A stretch of 64,000 bases of DNA. Source: an uncultured Clostridia bacterium (GTDB lineage: Bacteria > Bacillota > Clostridia > Oscillospirales > Acutalibacteraceae). The notes beneath the pieces were generated by a model, which was not told where the DNA came from, searched no databases, and saw only the letters and a list, made by a program, of their open reading frames with translations. The position numbers and the translations under genes are program-made. Shown here in pieces: positions 48,811-59,997 of this stretch (positions are counted from its first letter, which is position 1; the number at the start of each line of letters is the position of its first letter). The stretch is from contig CANRNQ010000008.1 of the NCBI GenBank assembly GCA_947632045.1, forward strand, positions 1-64,000. The letters run 5' to 3'.

Positions 48811-51558
48811 TTATGCGGCGCTCTGCCCGGAAGCTATTTCATTGTAATCTACGGTAAACACTCTGTCCTCGGTTATCGGCCCACTATATATTTGCCGCAG
48901 CAAACCCATGGGACCGGCTGTGTCGTCCTCTATCCAGATTATAATAGACGAAATATCCATCGGGTAAAAGTATCCTTTGGCTGTTCCGCTGTTATCGCTT
49001 GTGCTCTTACACTCTACGGTTCTTCCGGTGTCGGGATCTGTCTGAGCCACAACTCCTGCCCATACGCAGTCATCGGGCGCGTTTTGCAGGACGATATCAA
49101 CCGCTATCGCTCCGTCGGGCTTTTCATAGCCGTCCCATGAGGTCGTGTCGTTGTCGAGCTGAGCCTTGTCGAAGATGGCGTTTACCGTGTCGATGTATTG
49201 CGACAGGCCGTTGCGCTTGAGCGAGTAGTCTACAAGTCCGGCAACCTCCCTGTATCTGCTTTTCGGCGTGAGAAGATACAGAGTGTCCTTCCAGACCTTG
49301 AAATTATCCGCTATGCTTATTCCGCTTTGCGACATTTGATAGCACACATAGGAGAGAACGGAATTATTCGTGTGTACTCCGCCGTGGTCGTCTACGGTCC
49401 CGCTCGGGAAGCGCGAATTCATTTCATAGAAGACGTCGCCCACAAACTCGGGCTGAGCAAACATATGCGGATTAGCCATAGAGCGTATCGGCGTTCCCGA
49501 CTGCTCGCTTATATACCAGTTTACAAAATCGGAATTGTCCGGCTCTAATTGCATCTCAATGAGATTTCCGAGTATATCGGCATATCCTTCCTCAACCGCG
49601 CCGGTGTCGTTGAGGTAAGCTCCGGAATCGTTATACGACTTTCTTATTCCGTGAGAGAACTCGTGTGCGGCAACGTCAAGAGATGTGCTTATTGGGTAGC
49701 TGCTGAACGCAAAGCAGCCAAATCCGCTGAAGGTTGACAAAAAGCCGGCGTTGTTCTGCTCCATTCCGCCTATCGAGTAACCGAAGCCTACGGCTATCGG
49801 TATACCGTTGCCGTCGAGAGAGTCGATGCCGTGAGCCTTATAAAAGTCGTAAATCTTTCTCATGTTTTCAAAAGCGGTGACATATACCGGGTTGATATCG
49901 CCGCTGTTTTCAAAGGTGTAAACATAGAAATCGGGTACTACGGAGCCCGGGGTGTCAAAGTAAGTCTTTTGCGAGTCTACGCACAATATCTTTCTCTCCG
50001 TATCAACAAAGTAATAGCCCGACTCGTTCCTTGCCACAGGCAGTACGACCTCTTTGCCGAAGCTGTCGGTGAAGGTCATATTCTGAGTTTCAACGTTAAA
50101 GTAAACGTCGTTGTCATATTCGCCGCTGTCGGCGTCAATGCTCGATATCGACACTATATCGAGAACGTCGCCCTGTTGAACGCTTACAAACAGCTTAAAA
50201 TATTTGTTCATATCGGCGGACTGCTGGTCCTCGGTTTTGTTGCGCTGTAAATAAAACTCCCAGCATACGTTGTTATTATGTACGGATAGCTCCGACTCCT
50301 GTCCTATGTCAAGGAGAGTAAAGCCGTTCTGCTCGCTGTAATTCGCGGCAATCTCCCTTGCCTTCTCGGAGGATACATTTATATCGTCCTCGGAAACGTC
50401 CACCATTGTCGCGGTGGGGTCTATCGAGCTTGAAAGGCAGAGTGTGTTGCCGTCCTTGTCAACGCCTATCTTTATGAACGCGTCGGACACCGTTGCAAGC
50501 CCCTGCGTTTGCGCGAAGGTGTAATATGTATCACCGTTGTCCGTAACGTCGGTTCTTACGGGATTTATCGTTATAGGATTTCCATTTACATTCAGAAGCG
50601 TCTTAACCGCTTGGAAAGAGCTTATTGCGGTCTCCCAGTTGGTGACCTTGTAGTCCGTGTATCGTCCGTTTATGAACGACACCTCGTTTGAATCTCTGTA
50701 TCTGAGAACAGCCGCGTCGCCGTTGTTGAGAGCCTTTATATCAGCCTCGGTGTTGTCGTGTATCTCCGGCTGTTCGGGGAATTCCACCGTGAGGGTAACC
50801 GTTACAGTTTCACTGCCGAGTTCAAGCTCCAGCTTGTCCTCTATAACGGTATATGCGCTCTCGTCGGCGGCTTTTGCGCTCAGCATCGGCATTGATACCG
50901 CCAAAACGGACGAGGCGAGGGTGAAGCAGAGCATAATGGACATCATGCGCCTGTTCTTTTTTACTATCACGAGAACCGCCGATGCGGAAACGAGAAGTAC
51001 AGCGATGAGCAGTGCAATCACACCGAAGAATGAATCGTCGCCCGTGGCAATGGTGCTTTGCTGTACGGTCTTGCCGTCCGTGACGGTCGTACCGCCGGGT
51101 TTACTGTTGTCCTTGCTGTTATCCTTGCCGCTGTCGGACGGGGACGTTGAAGGCTGAGTCGGTTCGGGATTTGTCGCCGCGCTTTTCGTGGCGGGCTCCG
51201 TCGCGGCGGGAGTAGTGTCGGAGGCGGCCTCCGACTTCAGGGAAATGTTAGCCGTCAGGCTGTCGCTCTGTTCGGATTTTAGTGAAACGCCGGTTTTCTG
51301 AGTATCGCCGGAAAGCTCCGCGTTGTCGGAAACGGAGAGCTTGTAGTTTACGCCGTCTATGTCGTAATAGTTGGCGTTTTTGACCGTCGCGGTAACGGTC
51401 GCCCCGCTGTCTGTTTGAGAGTCCGCGGTGACCTCGCCGCTTATTCCGTAGGATACTGTCGCGGCGGAGGCCGTGGACATACCCGTGAAGAGCATAACGG
51501 AAACGAGAAGCAGAGAGGCTGCGAGCTTAGCCAATTTTGATTTTGCTTTTTTCGTCAT
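48811..51558 (-). CDS. M4 (thermolysin)-family metallopeptidase, composite precursor, paralog 1
   Basis: Signal peptide; TM segments at GDDSFFGVIALLIAVLLVSASAVLVIVKKNRR; AAHEFSHGIRKSYND and EEGYADILGNLIE. Confidence 0.9.
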   Translation of the reverse strand: MTKKAKSKLAKLAASLLLVSVMLFTGMSTASAATVSYGISGEVTADSQTDSGATVTATVKNANYYDIDGVNYKLSVSDNAELSGDTQKTGVSLKSEQSDSLTANISLKSEAASDTTPAATEPATKSAATNPEPTQPSTSPSDSGKDNSKDNSKPGGTTVTDGKTVQQSTIATGDDSFFGVIALLIAVLLVSASAVLVIVKKNRRMMSIMLCFTLASSVLAVSMPMLSAKAADESAYTVIEDKLELELGSETVTVTLTVEFPEQPEIHDNTEADIKALNNGDAAVLRYRDSNEVSFINGRYTDYKVTNWETAISSFQAVKTLLNVNGNPITINPVRTDVTDNGDTYYTFAQTQGLATVSDAFIKIGVDKDGNTLCLSSSIDPTATMVDVSEDDINVSSEKAREIAANYSEQNGFTLLDIGQESELSVHNNNVCWEFYLQRNKTEDQQSADMNKYFKLFVSVQQGDVLDIVSISSIDADSGEYDNDVYFNVETQNMTFTDSFGKEVVLPVARNESGYYFVDTERKILCVDSQKTYFDTPGSVVPDFYVYTFENSGDINPVYVTAFENMRKIYDFYKAHGIDSLDGNGIPIAVGFGYSIGGMEQNNAGFLSTFSGFGCFAFSSYPISTSLDVAAHEFSHGIRKSYNDSGAYLNDTGAVEEGYADILGNLIEMQLEPDNSDFVNWYISEQSGTPIRSMANPHMFAQPEFVGDVFYEMNSRFPSGTVDDHGGVHTNNSVLSYVCYQMSQSGISIADNFKVWKDTLYLLTPKSRYREVAGLVDYSLKRNGLSQYIDTVNAIFDKAQLDNDTTSWDGYEKPDGAIAVDIVLQNAPDDCVWAGVVAQTDPDTGRTVECKSTSDNSGTAKGYFYPMDISSIIIWIEDDTAGPMGLLRQIYSGPITEDRVFTVDYNEIASGQSAA

Positions 51559-51836
51559 GTTTCTTTGATCGTCCTTTCAAAATTAATGAAAATCCGCAGT
51601 ATCACGGGCTTTTTGAGCGTGACGCTACGGTAAAATAATAACATAGTTTTAATATTGGGTCAATATTATGAAGGCTTTCGTGCTGTTTTTAGGCAGAGAA
51701 AAAATAATAGAAAAATATTGTGGATAATGAACAATATGTAGTCGTAACATTTATATATATATTGCGGTATAATATCAACCATAAGCCTTTTCTATAAGCT
51801 CCCTTGTACAACAATCCGCCCGGTAAGATTAAAAAA

Positions 51837-51872
51837 GACGGAGAACCGCCGCTGAAAAATAACAGCGGCGGC
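51837..51872. terminator. Hairpin between the two M4 genes
   Basis: GAACCGCCGCTG...CAGCGGCGGCTC inverted repeat. Confidence 0.55.
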
Positions 51873-51906
51873 TCATATTGCTTTATATCTTTTACGCTAA
51901 TGCCGA

Positions 51907-54603
51907 TTATGCGGCGGATGTTGTGGGAACCGTGTTAAAATCCACGGAGAATGACATGTCCGCGCTCAATTCGTCTTCGTAGACAGCGGAAGCGCGATAT
52001 TCGTCGCCGCGCTGGAACCCATATACGACCGCGACTTTTGTTCCCGGATACAGGTATCCCTGAGCGACATTGTTTTTGTCATGAGTCAGATACATTGCCG
52101 TTATACCGCCCTGTGGGGACCGCATTATTATCGTTCCCGCCCAAACGTAATCGTCCGGAACGTTTGTCGCGCTGAGAGTAAGCTTTACGGCTCCGTCGGG
52201 GCGGTCATAGCCGTCCCATGAGGTGGTGTCGTTTTCAAGATGCGCCGCGTCAAATATAGAGTTTACGGCGTCGAGCTTGTCGGCAAAGCCGAGTCGCTTC
52301 ATTGAATACCTGACCATCTCTGCGATCTCTTTAAATTCGCTTAAAGGAGCAAGCGTGTATATGGTGTTCTTCCATATTCTGAAGTTGTCCTCAAGGCTTA
52401 TTCCGTTTTGAGTCATCTGATAGCAGGTGTAGGAGAGAACCGAGTTGTTTGTATGCGTACCGCCGCGGTCGTCGATATTATTGCCGTCGGTGTATAGGGA
52501 ATTCATCGAGTAGTAAACATCGCCTATATACTCGGGCTGATGATAGCTGTGCGGATTTGCCATGCAGCGCACCGGCGAGCCGGACTCCTCACCCAAAAGC
52601 CAGGTTTCCATATCCGCGTTTTCGGGGTCGATAGTCATTTCGATCAGGTTTCCGAAAATATCGCCGTATGACTCCTCGATAACTCCCGTATTATTAGCAT
52701 ATGTTCCCGCGCAGTTGTACGAGTTCCTTATCGCGTGTCCGTACTCGTGCGCCGCCGTATCAATGGCGATGCTGACGTCCGTTTTACCGAACTCGAAGCA
52801 GCCGAAGCCGCCCGTATTTGAAACATAGCACGCGCCCGAGCTCTCTTGTCCGGCGGCGATATAGCCGTAGCCGACGGCGAGCGGAATACCCATGCCGTCT
52901 ATCGAGGTTATACCGTGCGCCTTGTAAGCGTCGTAAACCCTTCTCATGTTTTCAAAAACGGTGACGAGAATGGGGTCGGCGCTGTCGATTCCGTCAAAAT
53001 GGTACGGATATACGCCAAGCAGAATATCCTTATCCGTGTCGTATGAGGTTTCGGTATCGATGCAGATTATTTTACGCTCTGTATCGACAAAGTAGTATCC
53101 GTCGCTGTCATGTGCGACAGGCAGCTCGACGGTTTTGTTAAAGCGGTCGGTGAAGGTCATATTTTGAGTTTCAACATTAAAGTAAACGTCGTTGTCATAT
53201 GCGTCGCTGTCGTAGTCGTCTATGCTTGAAACGGATAACGTGTCGAACACCTCTCCCGTTTTGGCGTTTATATAAATTTTCAGATATGCGTTCTCTGTTT
53301 CCGAGGAAGCGTTTGATTTCAGGTAGAACACCCAGCAGACGGCAAGATCACCGTTTTTATGTATAACGGGATTCTGCGCGTCGTAAGCGAGATTATAGCC
53401 GTTCTGTTCGCAGTAATTTTCGGCGATTTCCTTTGCCTTATTCTGGGATACCTTAATGTCGTCCTCCGAAAGCTCCGCCATTGTCGCGTCGGGGTCTATC
53501 GAGCTTGAAAGGCAGAGAGTGTTGCCGTCCTTGTCAACGCCTATCTTTATGAATGCGTTAGACACTACCGCAAGACCCTGAACCTGCTCGAAGGTGTAAT
53601 AAGTGTCGCCGTTTTCGGCAACGTAGGTCTTTGCGGGATTTACCGCTATACCATTTACATTCAGAAGTGTCTTAACCGCTTGGAGGGAGCTTATTGCAGT
53701 CTCCAAGTTGGTGACCTTGTAGTCAGTGTATCGCCCGTTTATGAACGACACCTCGTTTGAATCCCTGTACCTGAGAATGGTCGCGTCGCCGTTGTTGAGA
53801 GCCTTTATATCAGCCTCCGTGTTGTCGTGTATCTCCGGCTGTTCGGGGAATTCCACCGTAAGGGTAACCGTTACCGTTTCACTGCCGAATTTAAGCTCCA
53901 GCTTGTCCTCTATAACGGTATATGCGCTTTCGTCGGCGGCTTTCGCGCTCAGCATCGGCATTGATACCGCCAAAACGGACGAGGCGAGGGTGAAGCAGAG
54001 CATAATGGACATCATGCGCCTGTTCTTTTTTACTATTACAAGGACAGCCGAGGCTGAAACGAGAAGTACGGCGATGAGCAGTGCAATCACACCGAAGAAC
54101 GAATCGTCGCCCGTGTCAATGGTGCTCTGCTGTACGGTCTTGCCGTCCGTTACGGTCGTGCCGCCGGGTTTGCTGTTATCGGACGGAGACGTTGACGGCT
54201 GAGTCGGTTCGGGGTTTGTCGCCGCACCTTCCGTGGCAGGTTCCGTCGCGGCGGGTGTCGTGTCGGAGGCGGCCTCCGACTTCAGGGAAATGTTAGCCGT
54301 CAGGCTGTCGCTCTGCTCGGATTTAAGCGAAACGCCGGTTTTCTGAGTGTCGCCGGAAAGCTCCGCGTTGTCGGAAACCGAGAGCTTGTAGTTTACGCCG
54401 TCTATGTCGTAATAGTTGGCGTTCTTGACCGTTGCGGTGACGGTCGCCCCGCTGTCGGTTTGAGAGTCTGCGGTGACCTCGCCGCTGATTCCGTAGGATA
54501 CCGTCGCGGCTGACGCCGTGGACATACCCGCGAAGAGCATAACGGAAACGAGAAGCAGAGAGGCTGTGAGCTTAGCCAGTTTTGATTTTGCTTTTTTCGT
54601 CAT
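51907..54603 (-). CDS. M4 (thermolysin)-family metallopeptidase, composite precursor, paralog 2
   Basis: N-terminal ~370 aa near-identical to paralog 1; AAHEYGHAIRNSYNC and EESYGDIFGNLIE. Confidence 0.9.
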   Translation of the reverse strand: MTKKAKSKLAKLTASLLLVSVMLFAGMSTASAATVSYGISGEVTADSQTDSGATVTATVKNANYYDIDGVNYKLSVSDNAELSGDTQKTGVSLKSEQSDSLTANISLKSEAASDTTPAATEPATEGAATNPEPTQPSTSPSDNSKPGGTTVTDGKTVQQSTIDTGDDSFFGVIALLIAVLLVSASAVLVIVKKNRRMMSIMLCFTLASSVLAVSMPMLSAKAADESAYTVIEDKLELKFGSETVTVTLTVEFPEQPEIHDNTEADIKALNNGDATILRYRDSNEVSFINGRYTDYKVTNLETAISSLQAVKTLLNVNGIAVNPAKTYVAENGDTYYTFEQVQGLAVVSNAFIKIGVDKDGNTLCLSSSIDPDATMAELSEDDIKVSQNKAKEIAENYCEQNGYNLAYDAQNPVIHKNGDLAVCWVFYLKSNASSETENAYLKIYINAKTGEVFDTLSVSSIDDYDSDAYDNDVYFNVETQNMTFTDRFNKTVELPVAHDSDGYYFVDTERKIICIDTETSYDTDKDILLGVYPYHFDGIDSADPILVTVFENMRRVYDAYKAHGITSIDGMGIPLAVGYGYIAAGQESSGACYVSNTGGFGCFEFGKTDVSIAIDTAAHEYGHAIRNSYNCAGTYANNTGVIEESYGDIFGNLIEMTIDPENADMETWLLGEESGSPVRCMANPHSYHQPEYIGDVYYSMNSLYTDGNNIDDRGGTHTNNSVLSYTCYQMTQNGISLEDNFRIWKNTIYTLAPLSEFKEIAEMVRYSMKRLGFADKLDAVNSIFDAAHLENDTTSWDGYDRPDGAVKLTLSATNVPDDYVWAGTIIMRSPQGGITAMYLTHDKNNVAQGYLYPGTKVAVVYGFQRGDEYRASAVYEDELSADMSFSVDFNTVPTTSAA

Positions 54604-54977
54604 GTTTCTTTGATCATCCTTTCACAGTTAATAAAAAATTCGCAGTATCACGAGCCTTTTGGACGTGACGCCACGGTAAAATAATAACATAATTTTAATA
54701 TTTGGTCAATATTATGAAGGCTTTCGTGCTGTTTTTAGGCAGAGAAAAAATAATAGAAAAATATTGTGGATAATGAACAATGTGTAGCCGTAATATATAT
54801 ATATATATATATTGCGGTATAATATCAACCATAAGCCTTTTCTATAAGCTCTCTTGTACAACAATCCACTCGGTAAGATTAAAAAAGCAGAGAACCGCTG
54901 CCATTATTTTTAGCGGCGATAAAAAGAATGAAAATACAAAACGGCTGCGCAATCTTAAAACAACGCAGCCGTATAGA

Positions 54978-57383
54978 TCAATCTCTGTATTCTTCGATTT
55001 CAAATACCTCAAACACGTCGCCCTCTTTAAGGTCGTTAAAGCGTTCAAGCCCGATTCCACATTCGTAGCCGGCGGCTACCTCCTTGACGGAATCCTTGAA
55101 CCTTTGAAGCGAGGATATTGTGTCCTCGGCGATAACTATGCTGTCGCGCACAACGCGAACCCCGGCGTTTCTCGCAACCTTTCCGGAAAGCACATAGCTT
55201 CCGGCGATAAAGCCGACATTCTTCACCTTTATGACGTTTCTGCACTCGGCGCGGCCTATCTCTACCTCTCGCGTCTTTGGCGCGAGCATTCCCTTCATTG
55301 CGGACTCTATCTCCTCTATGCAGTCGTAGATGACCCTGTAAAGGCGCATATCAACGCCGTCACGCTTTACGTTTTCAGCCGCAACAGCGTCGGGACGCAC
55401 GTTAAATCCGACGATTATCGCGGACGACGCCGACGCAAGCATTACGTCGGACTCGTTTATCGCGCCCACTCCGCCGTGGATAATATTTACCCTTACCTCG
55501 TCGTTAGAGAGCTTTTCGAGCGACTGCTTCACGGCCTCTACCGAGCCCTGAACGTCGGCCTTTACTATTATCTTAAGCTCCTTTATCTCGCCGAGCTTCA
55601 TCTGGTCGAAAAGATTATCGAGCGTTACCTTTGTCTGCTTTGAGAACTGCTCCTCTTTAATACGGTTCTTTCTCTGCTCCACAAGCTCTCTCGCAAGGCG
55701 CTCGTCGGATACAGCGTTGAATATATCGCCGCCGACCGGCGCGTCGTCAAGTCCGGTTATCTCGACCGGTATCGAGGGGCCGGCCTCCTTTACTCTTTCG
55801 CCCTTGTCGTTAGTCATAGCCCTGACTCTGCCGACGGACGTGCCGGCAACCACTATATCGCCGACCCTGAGCGTGCCGTTTTGGACGAGCATGGTCGCTA
55901 TCGGGCCTCTGCCCTTATCGAGCCTTGCCTCTATGACGGTACCCTTTGCGCTTCTGTCGGGATTGGCCTTTAGCTCCTTCATATCGGCCACAAGGGTAAC
56001 CATTTCAAGCAGCTCCGGTATGCCCTCCTTGGTCTTTGCCGAAACCGGAATACACGGCACGTCGCCGCCCCATTCCTCCGGTACAAGCTCGTACTCTGTG
56101 AGCTGCTGCTTTACGTTCTCGGGGTTTGCCCCCGGCTTATCCATTTTATTTATCGCAACTATTATAGATACATTCGCCGCTTTAGCGTGGTTTATCGCCT
56201 CTACCGTCTGCGGCATTATGCCGTCGTCCGCCGCAACTACAAGTATCGCTATATCGGTCACCTGAGCTCCTCTCGCCCTCATTGTGGTGAAGGCCTCGTG
56301 ACCCGGCGTGTCAAGGAAGGTTATGTCCCTGTCGTTTACCTTCACCCGATAAGCTCCTATATGCTGAGTGATTCCTCCTGCCTCGCCCGAGGTGACGTTT
56401 GAATGTCTTATAGCGTCGAGCAGCGAGGTCTTGCCATGGTCAACGTGACCCATAACTACAACTACCGGCGCCCTTGAGATAAGGTTGTCGTCGTCGTCCT
56501 CGCTGTCGTCGATTATCCTCTCCTCGATAGTAACAACGACCTCTTTCTCGACCTTTGCGTGAAATTCCATTGAAACAAGCGCCGCCGTATCGTAGTCTAT
56601 AACGTCGTTCACCGCTGCCATTGTGCCCATCATCATAAGCTTTTTAATGACCTCGGCGGCGGTCGCTTTAAGGCGCAGCGCAAGCTCGCCCACCGTTATC
56701 TCGTCGGGTATTGTAACGGTTATCGGCTTTGCCTTTCTCTCGGCGGCTATCCGCTTGAGCCTCTCCTGCTCTGTTTCCCTCTTGCCGCTCTTCTGCTTTC
56801 CGCGCCGCTGAGAGCGCTGGTTTATCTTCTGCTTTTGAACCGTGTTCTCGTTTCTTATCTTCTCTGACGCAAGACGGTCGTATTTTTCGTTGTATCTTTC
56901 GATATCAACGACGGCCGCGCGCGTGTCGATAACCCTTTTTTCTCTCTTTCTCGGCTGTATCGGCTCGGGCAGCTGCTCCTTTGCCTTGCTCTCCGGAGTC
57001 TGCGCTGCTTCCTGCTGTCTGTCCGCCTTTAATTCCCTGTTGTTTTTGCTGTCTTTGGCCTGCTTTTGCTGTTTTTTGTCGGCTTCGGCCTGCTTATTGC
57101 CATCGGCGCTGCCTTTTGTCGACTTGTTCTCGCTCTCGCGAGCCTGCTCCTTTTCAAGCCTGCTCTCTTCGATAGCCTTATCTCTTTGGGCAAAATACAG
57201 GTCAAAGCTCTCGAGCGCGTTCTTTTGAGTGTAGTAATCGAATACTACGTCAAGCTCATCCTCGGTGAGCGCAGTCATATGCTTTTTTGTGTCGCCGAAA
57301 TATTTTTTTAAAAGCTCGACAACCTCCTTGCTGGGAACATCAAAATCCTTTGCGACCTCATGAACTCTGTATTTAATTAACAT
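54978..57383 (-). CDS. infB: Translation initiation factor IF-2
   Basis: [45 protein letters not shown]. Confidence 0.98.
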   Translation of the reverse strand: MLIKYRVHEVAKDFDVPSKEVVELLKKYFGDTKKHMTALTEDELDVVFDYYTQKNALESFDLYFAQRDKAIEESRLEKEQARESENKSTKGSADGNKQAEADKKQQKQAKDSKNNRELKADRQQEAAQTPESKAKEQLPEPIQPRKREKRVIDTRAAVVDIERYNEKYDRLASEKIRNENTVQKQKINQRSQRRGKQKSGKRETEQERLKRIAAERKAKPITVTIPDEITVGELALRLKATAAEVIKKLMMMGTMAAVNDVIDYDTAALVSMEFHAKVEKEVVVTIEERIIDDSEDDDDNLISRAPVVVVMGHVDHGKTSLLDAIRHSNVTSGEAGGITQHIGAYRVKVNDRDITFLDTPGHEAFTTMRARGAQVTDIAILVVAADDGIMPQTVEAINHAKAANVSIIVAINKMDKPGANPENVKQQLTEYELVPEEWGGDVPCIPVSAKTKEGIPELLEMVTLVADMKELKANPDRSAKGTVIEARLDKGRGPIATMLVQNGTLRVGDIVVAGTSVGRVRAMTNDKGERVKEAGPSIPVEITGLDDAPVGGDIFNAVSDERLARELVEQRKNRIKEEQFSKQTKVTLDNLFDQMKLGEIKELKIIVKADVQGSVEAVKQSLEKLSNDEVRVNIIHGGVGAINESDVMLASASSAIIVGFNVRPDAVAAENVKRDGVDMRLYRVIYDCIEEIESAMKGMLAPKTREVEIGRAECRNVIKVKNVGFIAGSYVLSGKVARNAGVRVVRDSIVIAEDTISSLQRFKDSVKEVAAGYECGIGLERFNDLKEGDVFEVFEIEEYRD

Positions 57384-57706
57384 AAAATGCATTCCTCCCC
57401 ATTATCTTTGCCCGAAAGCTCCATAATCTTTTTCGCAAAGCCCGCGTCGCATATACTTAATACGGCGCAAAGCTTTCCAAGTGAAACGCCTAATTCTTCT
57501 TTGCTGTAATCAAGAGTTATCGCCCTTACGCCGCACTCATTAGCGACATTTAAAATATCTCTGCGCGTTCTTTTTGATATATCGCTCGCAAAGGCCACGA
57601 GCTTCGCCTCGCCTTTTAACACGGATTCCCTTACGGGGTCGCAGCCTATCGCCGCCTTGCCGGCTCTGCGGCACAGTCCAAGCAGAGATAAAAGTCTGTC
57701 ATTCAA
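57377..57706 (-). CDS. ylxQ: L7Ae-family ribosomal protein YlxQ
   Basis: [46 protein letters not shown]; infB-nusA context. Confidence 0.92.
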   Translation of the reverse strand: MNDRLLSLLGLCRRAGKAAIGCDPVRESVLKGEAKLVAFASDISKRTRRDILNVANECGVRAITLDYSKEELGVSLGKLCAVLSICDAGFAKKIMELSGKDNGEECILC

Positions 57707-58001
57707 TGTGCCTCAGCTCCTCCTCTATTGCGTCAAAGACCTCGCCCGGTATTTTGCACGAAAACGCTCTTTCAAAACGCCTCGCCTTTTTTGCAAGGCG
57801 AATACAATCGGCGTTTCTGCAAACATACGCCCCTCTGCCGGCTTTTTTTCCGGTGAGGTCAAGGCTTACGCTTCCCTGAGAGATCACGTTGCCGTCGTCA
57901 TCCTTGACGTCAGGCGCTTTGACCACTCTGACGAGCTCTTTTTTCGGCTTCATTTCGCCGCAGCCCGTGCATTTTCGCATGGGAATCTTTTTTTGACGCA
58001 T
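57699..58001 (-). CDS. ylxR: YlxR family protein (RnpM)
   Basis: MRKCTGCGEMKPKKELVRVV...GRGAYVCRNADCIRLAKK. Confidence 0.95.
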   Translation of the reverse strand: MRQKKIPMRKCTGCGEMKPKKELVRVVKAPDVKDDDGNVISQGSVSLDLTGKKAGRGAYVCRNADCIRLAKKARRFERAFSCKIPGEVFDAIEEELRHIE

Positions 58002-58029
58002 ATTGTTTTCGCCCCTTTGACGTATATTA

Positions 58030-59283
58030 TTACTCGGTGACCTCGTCTTCGTTTTCCTCAAACAGCTCGTCTTCGTCGAGCATCTCGTCCTCATAAAGCT
58101 CTTCGTCTTCGTCGAGCATCTCGTCCTCGCCGAGCTCTTCGCTCTCGACTATTTCTTCGGATATATCATCCTCGGCGTTTTCATCGTCCGGCTCTGTCGT
58201 CTTACCCTTTTCGCTAAACAGATCGTCGTCCTCTTCGCCATAGAATCCGCTTTCGGGTCTTATGTCTATCTTCCAACCCGTGAGCCTTGCTGCGAGCCTT
58301 GCGTTTTGACCCCTGTTGCCGATAGCGAGCGAAAGCTGCCCGTCGGGCACGCTCACCCTGCACGCTCTTGAGCCGTCGTTTGCTACCGTGACGCTGACTA
58401 CCGTAGCCGGTGAAAGAGCCGCCGCGATAAATTTGGCGGGGTCCTCGTCGTATTCTATTATATCTATCTTTTCGCCGCCGAGCTCGTTTACTATGGCGCC
58501 GACCCTTGCGCCCTTTGCGCCTATGCAAGCGCCGACCGCGTCAACATCCTTATCCTTGCTGCAAACCGCAAGCTTTGTTCTTGAGCCCGCCTCTCTGGAA
58601 ACCGACTTGATCTCTACCGTGCCGTCGTAAATCTCCGGCACCTCCGCCTCGAAAAGGCGCTTTACAAAATCTGGGTGGGTTCTTGAAATTATCGCCCTCG
58701 GACCCCTTTCGCTGTCCTGAACATCGGCTATATATACCTTGATGTGGTCGCCCTCGGTAAAGGTTTCATTTCCGACCTGTTCTCCGCGCGGAAGCACCGC
58801 CTCCGCCTTGCCTATTCTAAGCGTAACAGCGCCGCTTCTTTGATCCACTCTCTCTACGACCGCAGTTACAAGCTCCTGATTTTTACTCTGGAACTCTTGA
58901 AGCATCTGTCCCTTTTCGCCGTCGCGTATTCCCTGGCGGATTATACTTCTCGACGTGTTTATTGCTATTCTGCCAAACTCCTTTGGGTCGAGCTTAAAGC
59001 CGACCTTGTCGCCTATGTTGTAATCTGCGCTCATCTCCCGCGCCTGTTCAAGCGAGATCTCGCTGTTTGGGTCAAAGACCTCTTCGACTACCTCCTTATT
59101 GAGATAAACGTCGAAGTCCTCCTTTTCCTTGTCGATAACGACTGTGACGTCCTCGTTTCCCCCATAGGTATTCTTGCAGGCTACAACAATAGCCCTCTGA
59201 ATTTGAGAAAGCATATAGTCAACCGATATTCCTCTCTCCTTTTCAAGCTGCGTGAGAGCCGCGTATAATTCCTTCGTATCCAT
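58030..59283 (-). CDS. nusA: Transcription termination/antitermination factor NusA with acidic tail
   Basis: S1 and KH domains (DAVGACIGAKGARVGAIVNELGGEKIDIIEYDEDPAKFIAAAL); ~75 aa acidic C-terminus. Confidence 0.97.
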   Translation of the reverse strand: MDTKELYAALTQLEKERGISVDYMLSQIQRAIVVACKNTYGGNEDVTVVIDKEKEDFDVYLNKEVVEEVFDPNSEISLEQAREMSADYNIGDKVGFKLDPKEFGRIAINTSRSIIRQGIRDGEKGQMLQEFQSKNQELVTAVVERVDQRSGAVTLRIGKAEAVLPRGEQVGNETFTEGDHIKVYIADVQDSERGPRAIISRTHPDFVKRLFEAEVPEIYDGTVEIKSVSREAGSRTKLAVCSKDKDVDAVGACIGAKGARVGAIVNELGGEKIDIIEYDEDPAKFIAAALSPATVVSVTVANDGSRACRVSVPDGQLSLAIGNRGQNARLAARLTGWKIDIRPESGFYGEEDDDLFSEKGKTTEPDDENAEDDISEEIVESEELGEDEMLDEDEELYEDEMLDEDELFEENEDEVTE

Positions 59284-59330
59284 TTTCTCATTCTCCCTTT
59301 CCGTATGAGATATAAAAGTATTGCTGTATA

Positions 59331-59804
59331 TTACATATCAAAGTCATCGAGCTTTATATATACCGTATCCTTTTTTGCTATATCATAAAGCTCGCCGTCT
59401 ACGTTTATTTTCACGCTTGCCTTGTCGCTTTTCTCAAGCACTCCGGAAAATTCCTTGCCGCAGCCCTCGATTGGTCTTATCATCTTTACAAGCACAGGGC
59501 TGCCGATAAATTCACGGAAATGCTCCTCGGTTCTGAGCTCTCTTTCCACCCCCGGAGATGAAACCTCGAGGCAGTAGCTTTGAGAGATCGGATCGGCGTC
59601 GTCGAGCGGCTGATCTATGGCTCGGCTGACCGTTTCGCAGTCGTCTATCGTTATTCCGTTTTCGCTGTCGATAAATATGCGCAGATAATACTCCGCGCCC
59701 TCCTTGACAAAGCGAACGTCCCAAAGCTTGAGCCCCAGTTCTTCTATTATGGGCTTTACGACGGCTGTTACCGTTTCGACCGTATTTCCGCCCTTTTTGG
59801 CCAT
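59331..59804 (-). CDS. rimP: Ribosome maturation factor RimP
   Basis: IIEELGLKLWDVRFVKEGAEYYLRIFIDSENGITIDDCETVSRAI; upstream of nusA. Confidence 0.96.
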   Translation of the reverse strand: MAKKGGNTVETVTAVVKPIIEELGLKLWDVRFVKEGAEYYLRIFIDSENGITIDDCETVSRAIDQPLDDADPISQSYCLEVSSPGVERELRTEEHFREFIGSPVLVKMIRPIEGCGKEFSGVLEKSDKASVKINVDGELYDIAKKDTVYIKLDDFDM

Positions 59805-59997
59805 AGGAAACACCTCCTTAAAGATCGTTCCAAACAGAAAGGAGCGGGTTCGTTTCCCACTCCTTAAAGATTTTGCTATACTCAACATTGCTTATTATAC
59901 CACGCTGCGGAAATTTATGCAAGCATTATTTTTGTTCAGGCGAAAAGAGCTGCGATTTTAGGTTTAACAAGTCGGGCGCGGTGCTTTTGGCGGCTGA

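Noticed and set aside
54796-54816. TA-dinucleotide run upstream of M4 paralog 2
   Set aside because: Ordinary AT microsatellite in a promoter region; shorter in the paralog and no further signal.
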